The notes below the pieces were generated by a model. The model saw only the letters and a program-made list of their open reading frames with translations. It ran no database searches and was not told the origin of the DNA. From Paracoccaceae bacterium (GTDB taxonomy: Bacteria; Pseudomonadota; Alphaproteobacteria; Rhodobacterales; Rhodobacteraceae): 47,456 nt of DNA. Of this stretch, positions 34,386 to 43,173 are shown in pieces. Location: NCBI GenBank assembly GCA_022824005.1, contig JAJEBG010000004.1, forward strand, positions 1 to 47,456, given 5' to 3'. Numbering within the stretch: the stretch's first letter is position 1; each line of letters begins with the position of its first letter. Position numbers and translations under genes: made by a program.

Positions 34386-35139
34386 TCAGGCGGCCAGCGG
34401 CATACGCTGACGGCGACCCAACAGGCCAAGACGATGGATGTTAAAGGCCAGCACCGACAGGCCGACGACACGTTCAAAGCCGCCAGCACCATGGCCCCGC
34501 ACACGGTCAAGACCACGGTGCCCAAGGGCGTTGATCACCGATTCCACCGCCGGATGCTTTCGGCGTGGCGCGACAAAGGTCTCAGCACCTTCCCTAATCA
34601 GAACGCGCATCGCATCCCACAAAAGTTTGACATCTGTCTCAACCACAAACGAATCATACCGTCCGTGCAACAAGTCGCCATGCTTTTTTTCTTGCGACCT
34701 TGTGACCACTCACCACAAACAGTTTACCGACTTCGGCCAATAACTCTGGGGTCAAAAGGCTCACATTGTCAACCACCGACTGATACGAATACTTCTTTCT
34801 GTCCCAGATGTCCGCATGACCGAGAAACTGCCGCAGAGTGTTGTGCTCATTCACCAGATCATGCAAACGGTCAAAGTCACAGTTCAGCCCCTGCATCACA
34901 AAATTCATCACAAGAAGCTGCCACAAATTCATACCCGGACGGCCAAGATCATGGGGGACATTGGGAGCCAAGTGTTCCTCCAAAAGGGCAAACAGACGAG
35001 ACCTCAATTCCTTGTCGCCATAAAGATATTAAAGGCCGATCAAAAGGGCCGGCATGTCATCACGGCACCTGTGATTAAGGTCAATGCCAGCAATGTCAAT
35101 GTCGCCAAGTTCACGGTCGGGCTTGATAACAAATCGCAT
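34386..35139 (-). pseudogene. Decayed ISNCY-like transposase
   Basis: From ATG 35139 the minus strand reads as an ISNCY-type transposase N-terminus (GDIDIAGIDLNHRCRDDMPA), is interrupted by TAA at 35029-35031 where a Gln codon would fit, and continues through MNLWQLLVMNFVMQGLNCDF, DNVSLLTPELLAEVGK and SGHK. A frameshift near 34690-34710 then moves to the frame with SFVVETDVKLLWDAMRVLI. After that a large central piece carrying the catalytic residues is missing, and the C-terminus AVESVINALGHRGLDRVRGH follows. About 250 codons remain of a protein usually near 450. Terminal inverted repeats were not identified. Confidence 0.85.
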
Positions 35140-35464
35140 CGGTCAAATCATACGAAGAGTGATCAATATTAGTGAAAAAAGGCTCTGATGCGTCTCAATC
35201 CCATTGAGGAGACCGATCTTCATCGTAAAATCTCGATTCCAGACCCTTGTTGTAAAAGGATATTGTAACGTTTATGTACTTTTCGGGCAAGCACTAAGTA
35301 GGATAAAAAATGAGAATTGACGACACGGAATCTTGAACTCCTGGGATTCGGAGGACAGGACCAAAAATGATCGTTAGGAATCATGACCGACCTCCTGAGC
35401 AATTTTCTTCAATCGCATGTTCTTCATGCGTTTGATAGAAGCCATGCAGAAATGAAACGCTGAG
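35140..35464 (+). other. Gap between the IS remnant and the nucleotidyltransferase pair
   Basis: No convincing gene is visible in 325 bases. The far end of the insertion element is probably within the first 50 bases. I looked here for the end of an hsdM methyltransferase gene, which would normally precede this pair in a type I restriction locus, and found none. Confidence 0.4.
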
Positions 35465-35890
35465 ATGATGAATCAAGTGTCAGACGGAAAACCCGGTATC
35501 AGTCCCTTCGAGCGGGCTATTCAGCGCCTTGAAGAAGGGTTGGTCAGGTATCAATCGGATACGAGCGATACACAAATCCGAGACGGACTGATCCAGCGCT
35601 TCGAGTTCACTTATGAACAGGGACACAAGATTTTACGGCGCTATCTGGAATATGTATCAGCAAATCCCGAACAGTTTGACGAGACGACCTTTCAGGACTT
35701 GATCCGCAAGGGAAATGAACAAGGCCTGCTGCTTGGTGAGTGGCCGGATTGGCGCACGTATCGCGCAATGCGCGCAAGAACAAGTCATACCTACAACGAA
35801 AATGTTGCGCTGGAAGTAATCAATGAAATACCGCGTTTCCTCGAAGAGGCGGTTTATCTACGTGACAGATTGCGGGAACGCCTAGCATGA
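35465..35890 (+). CDS. Nucleotidyltransferase substrate-binding protein, HI0074 family
   Basis: This all-helical 141-residue protein of the HI0074 (NTase_sub_bind) family is related to HEPN/HepT proteins. Diagnostic stretches are FERAIQRLEEGL, GLIQRFEFTYEQGHKILRRY, LIRKGNEQGLL and the RARTSHTYNENVA segment near residue 113, which occupies the place of the HEPN R-H motif. It overlaps the next gene by four bases (ATGA), so the two are made together. In related loci the pair forms a heteromer with a two-gene toxin-antitoxin layout. The start may be 35465 or the adjacent ATG at 35468. Confidence 0.88.
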   Translation: MMNQVSDGKPGISPFERAIQRLEEGLVRYQSDTSDTQIRDGLIQRFEFTYEQGHKILRRYLEYVSANPEQFDETTFQDLIRKGNEQGLLLGEWPDWRTYRAMRARTSHTYNENVALEVINEIPRFLEEAVYLRDRLRERLA

Positions 35891-36216
35891 AGGGGACATC
35901 TCCAAAACTTGATCTTCAACCCGAATATTTGGGCATCGTACGAGATATCCTCCATAACCATGTGCCTAACCGCAGAGTCCTAGCTTTTGGATCGCGCGTG
36001 GCTTGGTCGGCGAAGAAATACTCCGACCTTGATCTTGCCATCTTGGGGGATGAGACCCTTTCACTGGATGCCACCTCTGCACTGTCGGAGGCATTTGAAG
36101 AGTCCGCCCTGCCAATTAGGGTTGACCTTGTCGATTGGACACTGATTGACAAATCATTCCGAAACATAATCCATTCCAATTTCGTAACTGTTCAGGAGCC
36201 CGTTTCCAAATTTTGA
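35887..36216 (+). CDS. MNT-type nucleotidyltransferase domain protein, HI0073 family
   Basis: This 109-residue minimal nucleotidyltransferase has the GS motif LAFGSRVAW and the two metal-binding Asp of SDLDLAI, and a third Asp in IRVDLVDW, so the catalytic site looks intact. It is the enzymatic partner of the HI0074-type protein encoded just before it. In MNT/HEPN toxin-antitoxin systems such enzymes AMPylate the HEPN partner; applying this to HI0073/HI0074 pairs is inference. Its TGA overlaps the TTG start of the hsdS fragment. Confidence 0.85.
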   Translation: MKGTSPKLDLQPEYLGIVRDILHNHVPNRRVLAFGSRVAWSAKKYSDLDLAILGDETLSLDATSALSEAFEESALPIRVDLVDWTLIDKSFRNIIHSNFVTVQEPVSKF

Positions 36217-36415
36217 AAACCACTTTGGTCACTCTTGATTGGCCTCTCGTAGCAGTGGAAGAGTTTTCCGAGAAAGTTGCCATAGCTCCCTTTGGATCGT
36301 CAATAAAAGTGGATACTTTTTCGTTCCTGAAGGCGCGCCGGTAATTTGTGGTCAACATTTGCATGGCTCACGTGTGGACGATACGCTTGGTTATAACTCC
36401 CCACTTCCACAGTGA
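36213..36415 (+). pseudogene. hsdS: Truncated, frameshifted type I restriction specificity subunit (hsdS)
   Basis: A TTG start overlapping the previous stop opens a frame reading TLDWPLVAVEEFSEKVA and then APFGSSIKVDTF, the typical N-terminus of an HsdS target-recognition domain. At the T-run 36317-36321 the frame shifts, and the family reading continues as FVPEGAPVICGQHLHG, then SRVDDTLGYN, until TGA at 36413-36415. About 65 residues of a protein normally over 400 remain, so no DNA recognition is possible. The order HI0074, HI0073, HsdS matches type I restriction loci in which a nucleotidyltransferase pair sits between hsdM and hsdS. Confidence 0.8.
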
Positions 36416-36450
36416 AGTGCAACACTCATCCCTCGTCATGGAGCTATAAA

Positions 36451-37857
36451 TTGCGTTATTCAGATCTACCTGAATGGGCCACCAAAGTCGGCGATTGGGT
36501 CGGCCGTTATTACGCGACATTGGGTGAGAGACCTGTCAGAGCCAGAATTTCACCCGGCGAATTGATGGCACAAATTCCTTCTGAAGCCCCTGAAGAGCCC
36601 GAGGAAATGGCGCGCATATTCTCTGATTTTGAAACTCTCATTCCCGATGCCATGACCCATTGGCAACATCCTCGATTTTTTGCTTACTTCAACGCCAACG
36701 CCTCTCCAGCTTCCATTGTGGCTGAGCAGATTGTCAATTCGATGGCTTGCAATTGTTTTATTTGGCAAACTTCACCGGCCGCTACCGAACTCGAGATGTG
36801 CATGATTGAGTGGTTTCGGAAGGCCGTTGGCCTCACAGACCGGTTCAGTGGATTGATACATGACAGTGCCACCACAGCGACGCTATGCGCGGTGCTGACA
36901 ATGCGCGAGCGGGCGTTGAATTGGCGAGGATTAAACGAGGGGTTGAGCCATGCGCCGCAGATCAGAATTTATGCTTCGCCCGAAAACCATTCATCAATTG
37001 ATAAAGCCGCGAGACTATCGGGTATCGGACAGAATCACTTGGTCAAAGTTGCCACCGATGAGAGTCTGTCCATGCGGCCTGATAGTTTGCGCGAGGCCAT
37101 CCAAAGAGATATCAATCAAGGCCGCCGGCCGGCGGGTCTGATCCTCTGCGTCGGGGGCACGGCGAATGGGGCTTGCGACCGGATTGCCGAGTGTACGAAG
37201 GTCGCCAAAGAGTTTGACCTTTACTGCCATGTCGATGCCGCTTGGGCCGGTGCGGCGATGATATGCCCTGAATTTAGGGACATTTGGAAAGGTGTCGAAT
37301 ATGCCGACTCGATTGTTATTAACCCGCACAAATGGACCGGCGTTCAGTTTGATTGTTCATTGCAATTCCTCGCTGAGCCCAAACTTCAGTCTAAAACGCT
37401 CGGTTTACGCCCTGAATATCTTGAGACTTTAGGCGTCAACAATGTCACCAATTTCAACGAATTTTCTATCCCTCTGGGGCGTCGCTTTCGTGCCCTTAAA
37501 TTATGGTTTGTCCTTCGATCCCATGGCCTCTCTGGGCTTCGGCAAATGATTCGAAATCATGTCCGTTGGGTTGAGCATCTCCAAACACGATTTGAGTCCG
37601 ACCCAGATTTTGAAATCGTCACCGCTAGCCCCTTTGCCCTTTTCACTTTTGCCTTCACGCCGAGCGGCCGCCGTTCTGATTCGCAAACGTTGGGTTTGCT
37701 TGAGCGGGTCAATGATGATGGCCGGATTTATCTCACTCAATCAAGACATCAAGATCGTTCAGTGATTCGAATGACCGCCGGGTCAATGAATTGCCGCGAA
37801 GACGATGTCATGATGGTTTATGATGTGGTTCGAGAATTGGCTTCGGCGATGAACTGA
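36451..37857 (+). CDS. Pyridoxal-dependent decarboxylase, aromatic-L-amino-acid decarboxylase-like
   Basis: This group II PLP decarboxylase has about 468 residues. HPRFFAYFNANASPASIVAE and CNCFIWQTSPAATELE form the N-terminal active-site region, HVDAAWAGAAMICPE contains the cofactor Asp, and INPHKWTGVQFDCS has the Schiff-base Lys. It would decarboxylate an aromatic or related amino acid to an amine and CO2; some family members act as aldehyde synthases instead. The start was put at TTG 36451, with GGAG seven bases upstream. A GTG at 36412 lacks a ribosome site and lies within the hsdS remnant. The native promoter may have been displaced by the restriction scar. Confidence 0.88.
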   Translation: MRYSDLPEWATKVGDWVGRYYATLGERPVRARISPGELMAQIPSEAPEEPEEMARIFSDFETLIPDAMTHWQHPRFFAYFNANASPASIVAEQIVNSMACNCFIWQTSPAATELEMCMIEWFRKAVGLTDRFSGLIHDSATTATLCAVLTMRERALNWRGLNEGLSHAPQIRIYASPENHSSIDKAARLSGIGQNHLVKVATDESLSMRPDSLREAIQRDINQGRRPAGLILCVGGTANGACDRIAECTKVAKEFDLYCHVDAAWAGAAMICPEFRDIWKGVEYADSIVINPHKWTGVQFDCSLQFLAEPKLQSKTLGLRPEYLETLGVNNVTNFNEFSIPLGRRFRALKLWFVLRSHGLSGLRQMIRNHVRWVEHLQTRFESDPDFEIVTASPFALFTFAFTPSGRRSDSQTLGLLERVNDDGRIYLTQSRHQDRSVIRMTAGSMNCREDDVMMVYDVVRELASAMN

Positions 37858-37938
37858 CAGCATAAGTCGCGGACGATCAATTTCTTATCTGCTCGTTTGC
37901 GGTTTTCATTCTGACATCGAAACTTTAGCCTTCGGTGC

Positions 37939-39765
37939 ATGACTATGGATTCCCGAATCGCATCAATTACCAAACGTATTCAGCGGCGGAGCCGACGCAG
38001 CCGTTCGGTTTATCTCAAACGCATTGAGCAGGCGGCGGACGAGGCTGGCCCAAGCCGAGCCCATCTGACTTGCGGCAATCAAGCGCACGCTTACGCCGCG
38101 ATGGGGGCGCAAAAAGCGGATCTAGCCGAGGGTCGGTCACCCAATCTAGGGATCGTGACCGCCTATAATGACATGCTGTCCGCCCACCAACCCTTTGCCG
38201 AATACCCAGATATCATCAAGTCGGCAGCACGAGTAATGGGGGCCACGGCGCAAGTCGCGGGGGGCGTGCCGGCCATGTGCGACGGCGTCACTCAAGGGCA
38301 ACAAGGGATGGAATTGTCGCTATTTTCACGCGACGTGATCGCGCTGGCCGCCAGCGTAGCCCTCAGTCACAATACTTTTGATGCGGCCGTTCATCTCGGC
38401 GTCTGCGACAAAATCGTTCCCGGTTTGGTCATTGCGGCGCAAACTTTCGGCCACATTCCCGCCGTCTTCATTCCCGCTGGCCCCATGGTATCCGGACTTC
38501 CGAATGATAAGAAATCTCAAGTGCGCCAACAATTTGCAGCTGGCGAAATTGGCCGTGATGAATTGATGAAGGCGGAGATGGAATCTTATCACGGGCCGGG
38601 AACTTGCACCTTCTACGGCACCGCCAATTCCAACCAGATGCTCATGGAATTCATGGGACTCCACTTGCCTGGCACGTCCTTTATCAATCCCGGGACGCCG
38701 CTGCGTGAGGCCTTAACCCAAGCGGCGGTCCACAGGGCCCTAGCGATCACCCGGCTAGGCAATGATTATCGTCCCGTCGGCCATATTTTGGATGAAAAAG
38801 CCTTCGTCAATGGAATGGTGGGCTTGATGGCGAGTGGGGGATCAACCAATTTGGTCATTCATCTCATCGCGATGGCGAGGGCTGGAGGGATCAAATTGGA
38901 CCTATCCGACTTTGCTGAGATTTCCGATGCGGTCCCTTTGATGGTACGGATTTATCCAAATGGCTTGGCCGACGTGAACCACTTCCATGCCGCCGGTGGG
39001 CTGGCATTCTTGATCGGCGAATTGCTTGAAGCGGGACTCTTGCACGATGATGTCATGACGATTTACGGCGACAGTTTATCAACATATGCGCACGAGCCAA
39101 CTTTCAAAAAGGCACAACTCAAATGGATAAAGGGAGACTCAGAATCACAAAATGAGAAAATCCTGCGACCCTTTAGCCATCCCTTCAGTTCAACGGGTGG
39201 TTTAAAACGATTGCATGGCAATTTGGGGCTTGGCGTGATCAAAGTGTCGGCGGTGAGTGATCATCACAAGGCCGTTGAAGCACCAGCAAGGATATTCTCG
39301 AATCAAAGCGACGTGAAATTGGCTTTTTCTGAGGGACGTCTCAATCAAGACTGTGTTGTCGTGGTAAGATTTCAAGGCCCGAAGGCCAATGGAATGCCAG
39401 AATTGCACGCATTGACCCCTATCCTTTCCGTTCTTCAAGATCGAGGATTCCGGGTCGCTCTCGTCACCGATGGCCGGATGTCTGGGGCATCAGGAAAAGT
39501 TCCTGCCGCCATTCATTTAAGTCCTGAAGCGGCTGATGGCGGTCCTTTGGCCTATATTCGTGACGGCGATCTGATTCGTTTAGATGCTAATAAGGGTAAA
39601 ATTGATGTCGTGGACGTTGACCTCAAACAACGTGAACCGCAGGTGAGTCCTGACCGATCCCAATCGGCCATGTGTGGGCAGCCATTGTTCCAGTTGTTTC
39701 GTGAAAATGTGGGGCCATCTGACGCTGGAGCGAGTGCCCTCGTCGTAGCCGAGGAGAGGCATTGA
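37939..39765 (+). CDS. edd: 6-phosphogluconate dehydratase
   Basis: Edd dehydrates 6-phosphogluconate to 2-keto-3-deoxy-6-phosphogluconate in the Entner-Doudoroff pathway. The 608-residue protein of the IlvD/Edd family has cluster-ligand cysteines in [19 protein letters not shown] and [17 protein letters not shown], the [14 protein letters not shown] block, [19 protein letters not shown], and the C-terminal [41 protein letters not shown] distinguishes Edd from dihydroxy-acid dehydratase. It overlaps eda by one base. Confidence 0.97.
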   Translation: MTMDSRIASITKRIQRRSRRSRSVYLKRIEQAADEAGPSRAHLTCGNQAHAYAAMGAQKADLAEGRSPNLGIVTAYNDMLSAHQPFAEYPDIIKSAARVMGATAQVAGGVPAMCDGVTQGQQGMELSLFSRDVIALAASVALSHNTFDAAVHLGVCDKIVPGLVIAAQTFGHIPAVFIPAGPMVSGLPNDKKSQVRQQFAAGEIGRDELMKAEMESYHGPGTCTFYGTANSNQMLMEFMGLHLPGTSFINPGTPLREALTQAAVHRALAITRLGNDYRPVGHILDEKAFVNGMVGLMASGGSTNLVIHLIAMARAGGIKLDLSDFAEISDAVPLMVRIYPNGLADVNHFHAAGGLAFLIGELLEAGLLHDDVMTIYGDSLSTYAHEPTFKKAQLKWIKGDSESQNEKILRPFSHPFSSTGGLKRLHGNLGLGVIKVSAVSDHHKAVEAPARIFSNQSDVKLAFSEGRLNQDCVVVVRFQGPKANGMPELHALTPILSVLQDRGFRVALVTDGRMSGASGKVPAAIHLSPEAADGGPLAYIRDGDLIRLDANKGKIDVVDVDLKQREPQVSPDRSQSAMCGQPLFQLFRENVGPSDAGASALVVAEERH

Positions 39766-40418
39766 TGTCGCTCAAAGAGAATAACGATTGGCTTCTCCAC
39801 AAGTGTCAAGACAACCCAATTGTGCCGGTCCTGACCATCGATGATCCGGATTTGGCCATCCCCCTGATCACCGCCTTATCCTCGGGCGGTATTCGTGTGG
39901 TTGAAATCACCTTGCGCACCCCCAAAGCCCTAGACGCGATTCGAGAATGTCTCACCTCAGATACCGATTGTATCGTGGGGGCCGGCACACTCCTCACTCC
40001 CAAAGATGTCGAAAATGCCAAGAATTGCGGTGCCGTCTTTGGCGTCTCTCCGGGTTCTACGCCTGAAATAATTGCCGCTTGCCGAGATCATCATTTGCCT
40101 TTTCTGCCCGGTGCCGCGACACCGACTGAGGTCATGCATTGCCTTGATCAGGGTTTTCACTTTCAAAAATTCTTTCCAACCGAACCCCTTGGCGGCCTCA
40201 AGACCCTGAACGCAATCGCCGCCCCGATACCTCAGGTTCGTTTCTGTTCGACGGGAGGCGTGTCTCCACAAAACGCCGCCGCATATCTCCGCCTTCGAAA
40301 TGTCGTCTGCGTGGGTGGAAGCTGGCTCGTCTCGCCCGAGGCAGTGTCTCAAGGAGATTTCGCGGCGATTGAAAAAGCCGCTCGGCAGGCAGTGAATATC
40401 TTAACTGTACAGCAGTGA
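39765..40418 (+). CDS. eda: KDPG aldolase (2-dehydro-3-deoxy-phosphogluconate aldolase)
   Basis: Eda cleaves KDPG to pyruvate and glyceraldehyde 3-phosphate. The 217-residue barrel contains IRVVEITLRTP with the catalytic Glu, IVGAGTLLTPKDVE, FLPGAATPTEVM, the Schiff-base Lys in GFHFQKFFPTEPLGG, and FCSTGGVSPQN for phosphate binding. The ATG shares its A with the edd stop (TGATG). The last 18 bases overlap the 3' end of the convergent aglK. Confidence 0.96.
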   Translation: MSLKENNDWLLHKCQDNPIVPVLTIDDPDLAIPLITALSSGGIRVVEITLRTPKALDAIRECLTSDTDCIVGAGTLLTPKDVENAKNCGAVFGVSPGSTPEIIAACRDHHLPFLPGAATPTEVMHCLDQGFHFQKFFPTEPLGGLKTLNAIAAPIPQVRFCSTGGVSPQNAAAYLRLRNVVCVGGSWLVSPEAVSQGDFAAIEKAARQAVNILTVQQ

Positions 40419-41495
40419 CACACCATTGGCAAAGAGATGGACTTTTGACGGGTCGGCCGTGACACTCACATTCTCCTGAAGAAGATGGGGATGAATGCCC
40501 GGAATTTTAGCAATGACACCGTCATCGGTGGGAGATGATTTATCAAAGTATAACAAGGTGACCTCGCCGAGTGCCTCGCAAATTCCAACATGGCCGGAAT
40601 AAGCACCTCCGCCGGTCTCGGCGAGGACAAAATCCTCTGGGCGAACGCCAACATTTACGACCTGCCCTTTATGATTTTCAGTCGTCGGCACCTTGGAAAG
40701 AGCTTCGCCTCCTCCTTCGGTCAGCCGAACGCGAGTGGTCTCGCCCGTTTCAATAATTTCACCCTCGAATAGGTTCATCGCGGGGGAGCCAATAAATTGA
40801 GCGACGAACTCATTGCGCGGTCTCTCATACAATTCCAGTGGCGGCCCCACCTGTTCAATATCTCCCCCATGAAGCACCACGATCCGAGAGGCCAAGGTCA
40901 TTGCCTCAACTTGGTCGTGTGTGACATAGATCATCGTCGATTCTGGCATGTCTTTTTTCAGCTGAGCGATCTCAATCCGTGTCGCGACACGAAGCGCGGC
41001 ATCAAGGTTTGAGAGAGGTTCATCGAAAAGAAACACTTTGGGGTCACGAACAATGGCTCGTCCGATCGCAACTCTTTGCCGCTGTCCACCCGATAAAGCT
41101 TTGGGCAAGCGGTCAAGATAGGGCTCAAGTTGCAGCGCCTGCGCCGCCCGGTTGACGGCGTCGTCAATTTCTTTTTTCGACTGTTTGGCGATCTGCAGGG
41201 CAAAGCCCATATTTTGCCTCACCGTCATATGGGGATAAAGGGCGTATGACTGAAAGACCATGGCCACCCCCCGTTGAGCCGGCGGCACATCATTGACCAA
41301 TTGTCCATCAATTGTCAGCGTTCCGCCAGTAATCAGCTCCAATCCGGCGATCATACGAAGAAGCGTTGATTTTCCACATCCTGAAGGACCCACAAAAACA
41401 ATCAACTCGCCGGTCGAAATATCAAGATTGATGTCCCTTAAAACTTCAACGTTTCCATAGGATTTACATACATCTTTAAGTTCAAGTTCCGCCAT
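40401..41495 (-). CDS. aglK: ABC transporter ATP-binding protein for alpha-glucosides
   Basis: This 364-residue ATPase of the MalK/UgpC type has Walker A FVGPSGCGKST, signature LSGGQRQR, Walker B VFLFDEPLSNLD, the switch His in IYVTHDQVEAM, and a C-terminal OB-like regulatory domain (GVRPEDFVLAETGG). It powers the AglF/AglG membrane pair. ATG 41495 fits the family start (AELELKDVCKSYG); an in-frame start at 41537 lies inside aglA. It is the last gene of the agl operon. Confidence 0.93.
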   Translation of the reverse strand: MAELELKDVCKSYGNVEVLRDINLDISTGELIVFVGPSGCGKSTLLRMIAGLELITGGTLTIDGQLVNDVPPAQRGVAMVFQSYALYPHMTVRQNMGFALQIAKQSKKEIDDAVNRAAQALQLEPYLDRLPKALSGGQRQRVAIGRAIVRDPKVFLFDEPLSNLDAALRVATRIEIAQLKKDMPESTMIYVTHDQVEAMTLASRIVVLHGGDIEQVGPPLELYERPRNEFVAQFIGSPAMNLFEGEIIETGETTRVRLTEGGGEALSKVPTTENHKGQVVNVGVRPEDFVLAETGGGAYSGHVGICEALGEVTLLYFDKSSPTDDGVIAKIPGIHPHLLQENVSVTADPSKVHLFANGVSLLYS

Positions 41496-41502
41496 TTTTT
41501 GC

Positions 41503-43167
41503 CTATTTGTAAAAGGTTGCGGCTGAGGACCAGCCATTCAGTCGGAGGCGATTCGGCATCAAGGCAGACTCAAACTCCCCGAATACCCGTTTGCCACTCT
41601 TGATTTGCGGCGCAGAGAATTCACTCATCTCATCGCCAAGATTGAATGCACAATAAATATGCCCGCTCTCATGCACTCGGACAAAAGACAAAACCGTCTT
41701 TTCAACCTTCAAATCCTTGATTTCTCCAAGCCGGAGAATAGGCCATTTCGCCCTTAAAGAGATCATATCACGGTATTTCTGGAGCATTGAAGCCGCGTTT
41801 CTTTCTTGCGCGGCAACGGCCAGTGGGCGATGTTTATCGGGAATCGGCAGCCACGGCACTCCTTTAGAAAATCCTGCATGAGGGCGATCAGAATCCCAAG
41901 CCATGGGCGTTCGACACCCATCACGTCCCTTGAATTCGGGCCAGAATTCAAAACCGTAAGGATCTCGAATTTGCTCACGAGTCAGTTCAACTTCAGAAAG
42001 TCCCAACTCCTCGCCCTGATAAATGCAAGCCAAACCTCTAAGACAAATTAAAAGGGATAGGACAGTTGTCTGTGCCTTAATCGTGGTTAACCCCCAGCGA
42101 GTCGTATGGCGCACTACATCGTGGTTAGAAAAGGCCCATGTGGGATGACTCATCGGGGCTTTAGCCTCAAAAGATGAAATCACTGAATAGACTTTTTCTG
42201 CGGTGATTTGATCACCAGAAAGAAGGTCAAAGGAATAACAAGAGTGAAGCCTGTCTTCGCCCCGCGTATATTCAGCCACGATGTCAAGGCCATGCAGGTC
42301 ATCACCGACCTCCCCAAGCGCGATGCGGCCGTCATAACGGTCAAATGTGGCACGCAAAGTGCGCAGAAAATCGAGATTTTCCGGACGATTCTTGTCATAT
42401 ATGTGGCGCTGAAAGTTGTACGGATTGACGCTTGGCGCGATCGTCGCCAAAACCTGATCTTTCGGCAAGGGCGGGTTAGACCGCAGTTCTTTGTCACAAA
42501 AATAAAAATTAACGGTATCCAAACGGATGCCGTCAACACCGTGTTCAAGCCAAAAACAAACGACATCAAGGACTTCCTGCCGGACATCTGGATTATGGAA
42601 ATTCAGATCGGGCTGCGAGGTCAAGAAATTGTGCAAATAATATTGTTGTCGATTCTCATCCCATTCCCACGCCGTTCCACCAAAAACCGCCAACCAATTA
42701 TTCGGGGGTAAACCCTCACCATCCGCATCGGCCCAAACATACCAGTCAGATTTTGGGTTGTGTCGTGAGGAACGGCTTTCAATAAACCAAGGATGGGCAT
42801 CGGACGTGTGACTGAGAACAAGATCAATCAGGACTCGGATTCCATAAACGTGTGCCTTGGTAATCAAAGTTTCAAAAGTCGATATGGTACCAAATAACGG
42901 ATCGACATTGCGGTAATCGGAAATATCGTAACCAAAATCATGCATCGGCGAGGTAAAGAAAGGTGAGATCCAGATGGCATCAACACCAAGTGAAGCCACG
43001 TATGGAAGGCGATCAATAATGCCTTGCAAATCGCCGACACCGTCGCCGTTCGAGTCTTGAAATGAGCGGGGATAAATCTGATAGATGACGGCGCCCCGCC
43101 ACCAATCAGAATCAGACGCCAAGCCCGCTTCCTTGCTACGGGTTGATGCCGTCGCCTGATCCCACAT
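41503..43167 (-). CDS. aglA: Alpha-glucosidase, GH13 family
   Basis: This cytoplasmic alpha-glucosidase of 554 residues releases glucose from imported disaccharides. It carries GH13 motifs in order: DLVLSHTSDAHPWF (region I), GIRLDTVNFYF with the nucleophile Asp, IALGEVGD with the acid/base Glu, and FSNHDVVRHTTRWG with the third Asp. No signal peptide is visible, consistent with hydrolysis after uptake. It lies six bases after aglG and seven bases before aglK, as in known aglEFGAK operons. Sucrose, trehalose and maltose are all possible substrates. Confidence 0.94.
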   Translation of the reverse strand: MWDQATASTRSKEAGLASDSDWWRGAVIYQIYPRSFQDSNGDGVGDLQGIIDRLPYVASLGVDAIWISPFFTSPMHDFGYDISDYRNVDPLFGTISTFETLITKAHVYGIRVLIDLVLSHTSDAHPWFIESRSSRHNPKSDWYVWADADGEGLPPNNWLAVFGGTAWEWDENRQQYYLHNFLTSQPDLNFHNPDVRQEVLDVVCFWLEHGVDGIRLDTVNFYFCDKELRSNPPLPKDQVLATIAPSVNPYNFQRHIYDKNRPENLDFLRTLRATFDRYDGRIALGEVGDDLHGLDIVAEYTRGEDRLHSCYSFDLLSGDQITAEKVYSVISSFEAKAPMSHPTWAFSNHDVVRHTTRWGLTTIKAQTTVLSLLICLRGLACIYQGEELGLSEVELTREQIRDPYGFEFWPEFKGRDGCRTPMAWDSDRPHAGFSKGVPWLPIPDKHRPLAVAAQERNAASMLQKYRDMISLRAKWPILRLGEIKDLKVEKTVLSFVRVHESGHIYCAFNLGDEMSEFSAPQIKSGKRVFGEFESALMPNRLRLNGWSSAATFYK

Positions 43168-43173
43168 CGGACC

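Noticed and set aside
34209-35078. 289-codon plus-strand frame
   Set aside because: It is the antisense shadow of the decayed transposase, whose minus-strand reading clearly matches ISNCY-type sequence.
35220-35402. 60-codon minus-strand frame beside the IS remnant
   Set aside because: No recognisable motif, and it lies in degraded element-flanking sequence.
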